A program made the translations under genes and the position numbers. A stretch of 35,472 nt of DNA, taken from the IMG/VR virus record IMGVR_UViG_3300047322_000317, positions 1 to 35,472 of that record. One strand, written 5' to 3'. The notes under the pieces are model-generated. The model searched no databases and was not told where the DNA came from. It worked only from the letters and a program-made list of their open reading frames with translations. Source of the stretch: a virus. Within the stretch, counting starts at the first letter, position 1. Each line of letters starts with the position of its first letter. Positions 29,477 through 35,472 of the stretch are shown here, one piece after another.

Positions 29477-32400
29477 ATGGCGAAGGGCGACATCTCGGTC
29501 GTCGGCCCCAGCACGCCGCTCTCGCTGTCCCCGGCGACCGTGCGCGCGGGCGGTGGCCTCCCGGCGTTGCCGTCCTACGTGGACGTGCCGCCGGAGGAAG
29601 ACACGAGCGAGACGTGGCTCGACCGCCTGCAGAAGCAGCTGATGCCGCCACCCGTGCCCGAGGAATACAAGAACCTGCCGGGCGCGTCGATTTACGACGA
29701 CTACATCCGGCAGATGAACCCGTTCACGGCGCTCGTCGGCGAGGGCAAGAAGATCGCGACCAACGTGATCGAAGCGCCGCTCAACGCCGCGCGGTTCGCG
29801 GCGCGCTTCTCGCCTGACCCGAACGCCGAGCAGTATCTGAGCAGTGAGGATCCTGAGTCGGTCGCGGCGAAGCTGGAGGCGCTGAGTGGCCCGACCGGGC
29901 CGCTCGGGTTGAAGAACGCGGGCGAGCGGCTGGGCGGCGTCGCCGGAGACATCGGCTCGATGCTCGCGATGGATGCCGTGCTGCCGGAGCTACCCGCAGG
30001 CGCGGGGAAGGCGACGAACTGGGCCGCGCAGAACATCGGCAAGGGCGCGCTCTACGGACAGCTGCTCGACAACGACGCGGAGACGGGCGCGGTCTACGGC
30101 GGCATCGGCGGGGCCGTGATCGATTCGGCGACGCCCGTACTGTCGCGGCTCGCGCCGTTTCTGGAGAGCGCCGCCGAGAAGAGCCTCGGGCGCGTCATCG
30201 CGCCGGGCAAAGAGGCGTGGAAGAAGTTCGTCGGCAAGAACGCGCAGCAGATCATTCAGGACGTGCCGCTGTCAGCCGCCTACCCGTGGCGCGAGGGCGG
30301 CGGGCTGCAGGGCATCGTAGACTTCGCGCAGCAGCAGGCCGACAACATCGGCACCTCGCTCGACGCCGCCTACGCGGCACGGCTGCAGCCCGACATCGGC
30401 CCGAAGCTGAAGGGGATCCGCGACAACATCCGCGCGACCGCCGACGGGCTGCTGCAGGCGCATGGCATGGCCGTCGTGAACCTCGCGCCCGAATCGAAGC
30501 AGGCGCTGGAAGAGATCCGCGCATCCCTCGCCACCGGACGCGGCGCGCTGAACCCGTCGGACACGAACATCTCGGCGCTGCAGGACGCGGCGAGCCGCCT
30601 GCAGGACGTGGTCAGCGGCCTCGGGCCGGAGATGCAGCGCGTCGGCATGGCAAGCCCGCGCTCATTCCAAGGGCAGGTGATCCAGCGCGGCATCGCGCGC
30701 GGCGCGCAGAGCACCGCCGAGCAGCAGATCGCGCAGACGATGGGCGACATCGGCGACGTGATCAACACCGACCTGATGGGCACGCGCATGGCGACCGGGC
30801 CGCTCGCGCGGCGCATCGACGCGCTGCGGATGAACTTCGGCGACATTAACGCGGCGGGCGAGTTCGTCTCGACCGATCCGGGGTTCACGAACAACATCGC
30901 GAAGCTGGCCGAGACGGTGCGGTCCTTCGGGCCGGAGATGAACGCGCAACAGCTGCGCGGCCTCGCCGCCGACTGGGGCAACATCGTCGCGGGCGCGAAC
31001 GGGCGCGGGTTCCTCACGTCGATGGCCGACGAGTCGATGAAGGGCGCGATGAAGGCCGCGCGCGGCGAGGTCGAGACGACGCGCGACGCGCTGATGGGCA
31101 CGAAGGTCCGCGACCAGAGCAACGAGTTTGCGTTCTGGAAGCGCCTGAGCGACGCGGCGGCGTCCACCGCCGAGCGGCGCGTGGGACACGTCGGCGGCGG
31201 GCTGTTCGGGTCGATGGCGACGCTGGCCGGGTTTGAGGGCGGGGCCGGGTTCGCCGCGCACCACGCCGGGGCGGGGCTGTTCGGGATGGTGGGCGCGGGC
31301 GCGCTGGCGGCTCCGGCGGCAGCGGTGACGGTGCGCGTGATGCGCTCGCCGGTCTACAACCTGCTGTCGGCGAAGACGAAGCTCGCGATGGCGCAGGCGC
31401 TGCGGACGGGCACCAATGAGGCGATGGCGACCGTGATGCGCCGGGCGCTGCTGGAACTGTCGCTGAAGGATTACGGCGGGCTGGCGGCGCTCGGGCATCA
31501 AGACCTGACCGCGACCGAGGCCGACGCCGAGCACCACAACATCCTGAACGGGCGCGGCCCGACGCCGGGCGTGCTCGATGCGGCCCGCCCCGACACCGTC
31601 TACGGCTCCGGCGGCAGCGTGGACCCGGCCCTTGATGACCATCGGCGGATCCTGCAGCAGCAGGATCAGATCGACTCGACCCTTGAAGAGCAGCAGCTAC
31701 TGGACCCGCAGACCGAGAGCCGCGTCTACGACACGCTCGCGAACACGCCGGTCGCCACGGCGGGGGCCAGCAGCCTGCCCGAGTGGCTGCAGACGCAGAT
31801 GGTCAATGCGCCCGACCTCGGCCCGGCGCACCCGCACCTGCAGAAGCTGGCGAACCTGATCGCCGAGCAGACCTCGCCGCTCAATGCCGCGTTCCTCGGG
31901 GTCGAGGGGGCACGCCCGCTGGCGGCAGCGACCCGGCTCGCCCGGCCCGTCGAGATGATCGGGAAGGGGCTGGCGGCGGCGATGGCCGCTGCGGGCCTCC
32001 AGACGGGCCTAGAAGGCGTCGTGGAGGGCCGACCGGGCAAAGTCATCGGCGGGGGCACCCAAGCCGCCCTCGGGGCACTGGGGCTGCGTGGCGGGGGTCT
32101 GGCGGCGGCGGGCGAGGAAGCGGCAGCGGCGCTGACGCCTGCGGCCCGGCGGGCGGGCGGGTTCGCCACCCGGCTGGGGCAGGGGCTGAAGGCGGCGGGC
32201 ACGCAAGCGGCCATCGGCCCGGCCATCGGGCTGTCGTCGCAGGCGCTGGCCGACACCGACCTCGCGAAGAGCCTGATCCCAGACGACGAGACGCGGCACG
32301 CGGTGTTTGAAGCCGCCGGGATGGGCGCGGGCGTGGTCGGCCTCGGCATGGCGGCGGGCAAGGGCATGAAGGGGCTGAAGCCCCGCGAGTACTTCGACAT

Positions 32401-34282
32401 CAACGGACATCCGGTCGCCGAGCAGCCGCCGCTCACGCCCTCACAGAGCGAGGCGCTCAACAAGCTCAAGGCGTTGGAGGCGCAGGGCTGGCCGACCCGC
32501 ACGAAGAACGGCGGGATCGTCACCGGCATCAACACGACCACGCTGAACAATTTACGAATGGCAGGCTACATCGACGGACGGGTCTGGTTGCGCGGGGTGA
32601 TCTCGGACCCCAAGATCCTCGGCGCGGACGTGCCCGTGTCGAGCGACGTGACGCTGCCGCCCGAGACGGCGACCGACAAAGCCCCGAAGGCCGCGCCGCC
32701 GGTCGATCCCACGTCGGTCGCGATCCCGTCGAACAAGCTCCGGCTCGGCGCGTTCAAGCACACCACCGCGCAGAGCATCTACAACGACATCGTGCAGGGC
32801 GACGGCATCACCGTCGATCTGAAGACCGGGATCAAACCGGACACGGGGTCGATGACGGGCCTCTACCCGAACAGCGACAGCACCAACGTCATGGTGAAGC
32901 CGCTCGCGAACTTCACCGCTGCCGACATCACGAAGTACGTGAAGACGATGCGCCCCGAACTGGCGAAGGGCGACCGCTTCTTCGGCGGCTGGGTGTCGTC
33001 GGCGGAAGACACCCCCTACGGCAAGATCCTCCGCGCCGAGAGCGACGCCGCGCGCACCGCAGGCGACACCGCCCGCGCTGACAAGCTCGCCGCGCAGGCC
33101 GAGGCGCTGCGCCCGACGACCGACGTGGCGTCGCAGTATCCGGTCGGCACTAAGCTCGTCTACCTCGACGCCTCCAAGCGCATCGTGAACGAGAAGGGCA
33201 ACGTCGCCGATCAGGTGCGCTCAGCGACGAAGGTTGCGGAGGGGCCGGAGGCCACGGCGCTCGACCCGAACCCCAACGTGCGTGAGGCGGCGCGGCAGAG
33301 CGCCATCTACACCGCCGACAAGTTGCCGCCGCATCTCGGCACCGGCCCGTTCACCGACGTGCGGAACTGGCGCAGCTTTGTCGAGGGGCCGAAGTACGAA
33401 GAGCGGTATCACGAAATGGCGGCGCTCGGCGACGCGTGGCTCAAGACGCAGGGCGGGCACGCGTGGTGGAAGCTGCAGGGCAGCTACATCGAGCACGTCT
33501 ACGGCCCCGACCTGATGAAGGAGGCAGCGGGCTACCTCGCGGCCACCTCGCCGCGCACGACGGTCGCGCAGAACATCCGGCAGGCGTCGGTCTACCTGCA
33601 GCGCCGCATCAAGGGCGAGCCGCTCATCCAGCCCGACTGGCGGATGCAGGGCGGCGCGTACTACGGCAAGAGCGGGCTGATCCAGATGCCGATGGAGACG
33701 GTGCGGGTCGAGGCGCTCAACCGGGCGATGCGGGGCGAGCCGGTGGGCGACCTGAAGATCGGCGATATGCAGGGCGCGCTCTGGGGTCTGCCGGATCCGG
33801 TGACCGCCGACACGCACCATTCCAAGCTCGCCGAGGATCCGACGCGGGGCATCTACCTCGGCACCGTGCCCGGCAAGATCTCCGACGCGCAGTATCCGAT
33901 CCTGAAGGCGGTGATGCAGGCGCACGCGCGAGCGCGGGGCGAGACGCCCGCCGACTACAGCGCGAAGGCGTGGACGGGCATCATTCAGGAGATCCAGAAC
34001 ACGGGGCAGCTGTACGGCACGCCCTACAAGCTCGACCTCTCCGACGCGACGCCGATGTTTGAGCAGTTCCGGCAGATCGTGGAGAAGGCCGCTGCCCATC
34101 ACGGCTACTCGCTCGCGGAGTTTGAGCACCGGCTGCGGAAGGGCGACGCGAACCTGATGGCGACGCTGCTCTCGACGGGCGTGGGGATGAAGCTCTACCA
34201 GCAGTGGCAGGCGAGTCAGGACGACTCGCCGGAGGCGCAGGACGCGGCGGCGAGCGCGATGCCCGCCGCCCAGCCGATGTAG
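29477..34282 (+). CDS. 1601-residue polyvalent-type virion protein
   Basis: The largest gene, starting one base after the previous stop. Residues 1-560 are helical and charged. Gly/Ala-rich hydrophobic segments occur near 571-625, 826-880 and 944-968 and could insert into membranes, as in large podovirus ejection proteins. After a linker a small winged-helix-like segment lies near 985-1050. A different, folded region follows (about 1090-1290: FKHTTAQSIYND, LANFTAADITKYV, TPYGKILRAESDAA). The C-terminus (about 1300-1545) has LAATSPRTTVAQNIRQA, ADTHHSKLAED and KISDAQYPILKAVMQAHA, which resemble a domain recurring in phage polyvalent proteins. Ejection with the DNA to act in the new host is inferred. 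No lytic transglycosylase motif was recognised. Confidence 0.62.
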   Translation: MAKGDISVVGPSTPLSLSPATVRAGGGLPALPSYVDVPPEEDTSETWLDRLQKQLMPPPVPEEYKNLPGASIYDDYIRQMNPFTALVGEGKKIATNVIEAPLNAARFAARFSPDPNAEQYLSSEDPESVAAKLEALSGPTGPLGLKNAGERLGGVAGDIGSMLAMDAVLPELPAGAGKATNWAAQNIGKGALYGQLLDNDAETGAVYGGIGGAVIDSATPVLSRLAPFLESAAEKSLGRVIAPGKEAWKKFVGKNAQQIIQDVPLSAAYPWREGGGLQGIVDFAQQQADNIGTSLDAAYAARLQPDIGPKLKGIRDNIRATADGLLQAHGMAVVNLAPESKQALEEIRASLATGRGALNPSDTNISALQDAASRLQDVVSGLGPEMQRVGMASPRSFQGQVIQRGIARGAQSTAEQQIAQTMGDIGDVINTDLMGTRMATGPLARRIDALRMNFGDINAAGEFVSTDPGFTNNIAKLAETVRSFGPEMNAQQLRGLAADWGNIVAGANGRGFLTSMADESMKGAMKAARGEVETTRDALMGTKVRDQSNEFAFWKRLSDAAASTAERRVGHVGGGLFGSMATLAGFEGGAGFAAHHAGAGLFGMVGAGALAAPAAAVTVRVMRSPVYNLLSAKTKLAMAQALRTGTNEAMATVMRRALLELSLKDYGGLAALGHQDLTATEADAEHHNILNGRGPTPGVLDAARPDTVYGSGGSVDPALDDHRRILQQQDQIDSTLEEQQLLDPQTESRVYDTLANTPVATAGASSLPEWLQTQMVNAPDLGPAHPHLQKLANLIAEQTSPLNAAFLGVEGARPLAAATRLARPVEMIGKGLAAAMAAAGLQTGLEGVVEGRPGKVIGGGTQAALGALGLRGGGLAAAGEEAAAALTPAARRAGGFATRLGQGLKAAGTQAAIGPAIGLSSQALADTDLAKSLIPDDETRHAVFEAAGMGAGVVGLGMAAGKGMKGLKPREYFDINGHPVAEQPPLTPSQSEALNKLKALEAQGWPTRTKNGGIVTGINTTTLNNLRMAGYIDGRVWLRGVISDPKILGADVPVSSDVTLPPETATDKAPKAAPPVDPTSVAIPSNKLRLGAFKHTTAQSIYNDIVQGDGITVDLKTGIKPDTGSMTGLYPNSDSTNVMVKPLANFTAADITKYVKTMRPELAKGDRFFGGWVSSAEDTPYGKILRAESDAARTAGDTARADKLAAQAEALRPTTDVASQYPVGTKLVYLDASKRIVNEKGNVADQVRSATKVAEGPEATALDPNPNVREAARQSAIYTADKLPPHLGTGPFTDVRNWRSFVEGPKYEERYHEMAALGDAWLKTQGGHAWWKLQGSYIEHVYGPDLMKEAAGYLAATSPRTTVAQNIRQASVYLQRRIKGEPLIQPDWRMQGGAYYGKSGLIQMPMETVRVEALNRAMRGEPVGDLKIGDMQGALWGLPDPVTADTHHSKLAEDPTRGIYLGTVPGKISDAQYPILKAVMQAHARARGETPADYSAKAWTGIIQEIQNTGQLYGTPYKLDLSDATPMFEQFRQIVEKAAAHHGYSLAEFEHRLRKGDANLMATLLSTGVGMKLYQQWQASQDDSPEAQDAAASAMPAAQPM

Positions 34283-34477
34283 CTAGTCGTCGTCGCTCCA
34301 GTGGGGCACCTCGTTCTCCCAGCCCGGCGGGCGCGGCGGCAGCGCCGCGATGTCGGCCTTCAGCTTCTCGATCCCCGCCTCGCCGTCACGCTCGCGAATG
34401 GTCGCCTCAAGCTCCGCGAGGTGCTCGGTGTTCCTGCGGTGCAGTTCGCGCATCGCCTGCGGAAACGTCCAAGTCAT
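34283..34477 (-). CDS. small charged protein, unknown function
   Basis: 64 residues on the minus strand. Its stop codon abuts the stop of the 1601-residue gene (TAG then CTA at 34280-34285), and its ATG overlaps the upstream minus gene's stop. A helical, acidic/basic body (MRELHRRNTEHLAELEATI, then LKADIAALPP) leads to a PGWENEVPHWSDDD end. No motif is recognised. The perfect fit between its neighbours and the coupled start argue that it is real. Confidence 0.6.
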   Translation of the reverse strand: MTWTFPQAMRELHRRNTEHLAELEATIRERDGEAGIEKLKADIAALPPRPPGWENEVPHWSDDD

Positions 34478-34917
34478 GGTGTCGCATCCTCTCTGAGCGC
34501 CAGCGTCTCGCGCAGCGTGTCGCCCGCCAGCCGTCCGCGCAGCGCGACGTGGATCACGTCGGCCAGCGTGCCCTTGTCGAGCGCCATCAGCGTCGAGAGT
34601 AGCGGCTCAGGACAGAGCAGCGCCTCGGAGCGCGGGCGCCCCCGCGACAGCGTGCCGTTCTTCGCCGACGCCGCCTTGCGTGCCGGAGACGTGCGCGAGC
34701 CGAGCGCGACCGCCGGGTTGTCATCTTCCCAGACGACGGTGTAGCCCGCCTCCCGCAGCGTGCGGGCGAGCTTGCGCCGGTCGCCGATCACCTCGGCGGT
34801 GCGCCCCGAGTCGGCGGGGTTGTAGCGGACCTGATGCACCTCCGGGGGCAGGCGCACGGTGGTGCCCTGCGCCCGGTAGTCGGTGCCGTTGGTCTGGATG
34901 GTCACGTCGATGGTCAC
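34474..34917 (-). CDS. basic/helical protein of unknown function
   Basis: 147 residues from the GTG at 34917, which overlaps the upstream gene's TGA and has AGGAG about eight bases before it on the minus strand; the longer frame from 34944 lacks these signs. Residues 1-60 form strands (IDVTIQTNGTDYRAQGTTVRLP, split after NGTD); then a helix KLARTLREAGYTVVWEDD, a basic, Ser/Ala-rich stretch (PARKAASAKNGTLSRGRP) and a helical end. The basic centre may bind nucleic acid. Function unknown. Confidence 0.6.
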   Translation of the reverse strand: MTIDVTIQTNGTDYRAQGTTVRLPPEVHQVRYNPADSGRTAEVIGDRRKLARTLREAGYTVVWEDDNPAVALGSRTSPARKAASAKNGTLSRGRPRSEALLCPEPLLSTLMALDKGTLADVIHVALRGRLAGDTLRETLALREDATP

Positions 34918-35198
34918 GTCGGGTTCTCCTGCTTCTGGACCCACCCGGAGGCCAGCGCGTGGCGCGCAGGCGGGCCGAGGGGGCCAACGATGGTGAAGGT
35001 CACGCCGCGCACGGGCGGGTCGCCCAGCAGCGTCAGCGTGCGGTCGTGGCGCATGGCCTGCGTGGTCGGCATCGAGAGCGAGCGCGCCTCGGTGCAGACC
35101 TCCTGACAGAACATGGCGGTGTGTGTCTCCCAGTCGAGGTGATACTCCTGCGACATCGAGTAGCCGCTCACGCGGGCGATGCTCTTCGGATCTCTCAT
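34914..35198 (-). CDS. small protein of unknown function
   Basis: 94 residues, ATG at 35198 on the minus strand with GGAG about eight bases before it. It contains SIARVSGYSMSQEYHLDWE, a CQEVC pair (residues 31 and 35) and a late strand region VRGVTFTIVGPLGPP. The stop overlaps the next gene's GTG. The Cys pair is too short to call a zinc site. Function unknown; the gene is part of a coupled trio reading toward the main operon. Confidence 0.58.
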   Translation of the reverse strand: MRDPKSIARVSGYSMSQEYHLDWETHTAMFCQEVCTEARSLSMPTTQAMRHDRTLTLLGDPPVRGVTFTIVGPLGPPARHALASGWVQKQENPT

Positions 35199-35217
35199 CG
35201 TCGTGTCTCCAGTGAAG

Positions 35218-35239
35218 GCCGGGGGCCGAAGCCCCCGGC
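35218..35239. terminator. GC-rich hairpin between two minus-strand genes
   Basis: GCCGGGGGC (35218-35226), loop CGAA, GCCCCCGGC (35231-35239): a perfect 9-base stem with a tetraloop, between the 35247 gene and the 35198 start. No T-run follows on the minus strand, so it may attenuate or stabilise RNA rather than terminate. Confidence 0.5.
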
Positions 35240-35246
35240 GGATGAA

Positions 35247-35472
35247 CTACTTGCTGCGGGCCTCGCGACGCGCGCGGCGCTTCGCGGCCTTCAGCTTGCG
35301 TGCGGCCAGCGCCTTCGCGCGGACCTTCGGGTCGAGCAGCGGGTTCGGCCTCGACGGCGCGTCCTGCTGCGTCTCGGCCAGCCGCTGGCCCTGCTTGCGC
35401 TTCGCGAGGTAGGCCACGGCGTCGCGCTGCCGGGCGATGACCTCGGTGACGTGCGGCGGGAACACGATCCGC
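35247..35472 (-). CDS. basic helical protein (5' end cut by window edge)
   Basis: Minus-strand frame ending in TAG at 35247 and still open at the right edge. A GTG at 35465 could start a 72-residue product, but the frame continues upstream, so a longer protein is likely. It begins FPPHVTEVIARQRDAVAYLA and ends in a strongly basic helix (KALAARKLKAAKRRARREAR), suggesting nucleic-acid contact. Function unknown. Confidence 0.55.
   Translation of the reverse strand, partial: RIVFPPHVTEVIARQRDAVAYLAKRKQGQRLAETQQDAPSRPNPLLDPKVRAKALAARKLKAAKRRARREARSK

Overview
The window is a GC-rich (roughly two thirds G+C by eye) segment of a tailed double-stranded DNA bacteriophage. Almost every base is coding. 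Genes run on the plus strand from the left edge to position 34282 and are packed with TGATG, ATGA and GTGA stop/start overlaps. A short minus-strand cluster (34283 to the right edge) converges on them. Portal, adaptor and nozzle-like proteins are present, but no tail tube, sheath or tape-measure/chaperone set is visible. Very large proteins of the internal-virion type follow the tail genes. Together these suggest a short-tailed (podovirus-like) particle. A lipobox protein and a protein ending in a PEP-CTERM sorting signal point to a Gram-negative host with an exosortase system. High-GC exosortase carriers such as Acidobacteriota fit, but this is inference. No tRNA, rRNA, integrase or CRISPR array was recognised, and both edges cut genes.

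Region by region: (1) 1-4890 is DNA metabolism: a PD-(D/E)XK exonuclease-like protein, an HNH endonuclease, a coiled-coil protein, a RepA-like P-loop ATPase/helicase, a zinc-ribbon protein, a RusA Holliday junction resolvase and a second PD-(D/E)XK-like protein that appears to start at a non-AUG codon. Between the helicase and the zinc-ribbon gene lies a dense array of CCAGACA/TGTCTGG half-sites wrapped around a terminator. After the zinc-ribbon gene comes the longest non-coding stretch, which is relatively AT-rich and carries a DnaA-box-like 9-mer. This is the best candidate for a replication origin and control region. (2) 4890-7476 holds small accessory genes, including an MmpS-like lipoprotein, a membrane protein and a 26-residue membrane peptide. 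(3) 6607-15958 is packaging and head assembly: a possible small terminase, the large terminase, small basic proteins, an HEXXH metalloprotease-like protein, a PDN(S/T)LP-repeat protein, a PEP-CTERM protein, the portal, a GroES-like co-chaperonin and a scaffold-like protein. (4) 15972-17870 holds a two-helix membrane protein, a promoter-like site with a long leader, a decoration-like protein and the major capsid protein, followed by two hairpins. (5) 17978-25241 encodes connector and tail proteins: an adaptor-like protein, a beta-propeller-like nozzle, fibre proteins and low-complexity proteins. (6) 25241-34282 encodes four large internal-virion/ejection-type proteins ending in a 1601-residue polyvalent-style protein. 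(7) 34283-35472 holds four small minus-strand genes of unknown function.

The most unusual points are: the half-site array, of which one exact 12-bp palindrome recurs in the leader of the capsid operon, possibly linking replication with late structural expression; the PEP-CTERM protein inside the head cluster; the GroES-like gene between portal and scaffold; the zincin-like gene between terminase and portal; and a tandem pair of small proteins sharing an identical CGC-x14-HC-x2-H spacing. All family assignments come from reading the sequence by eye, without database searches.
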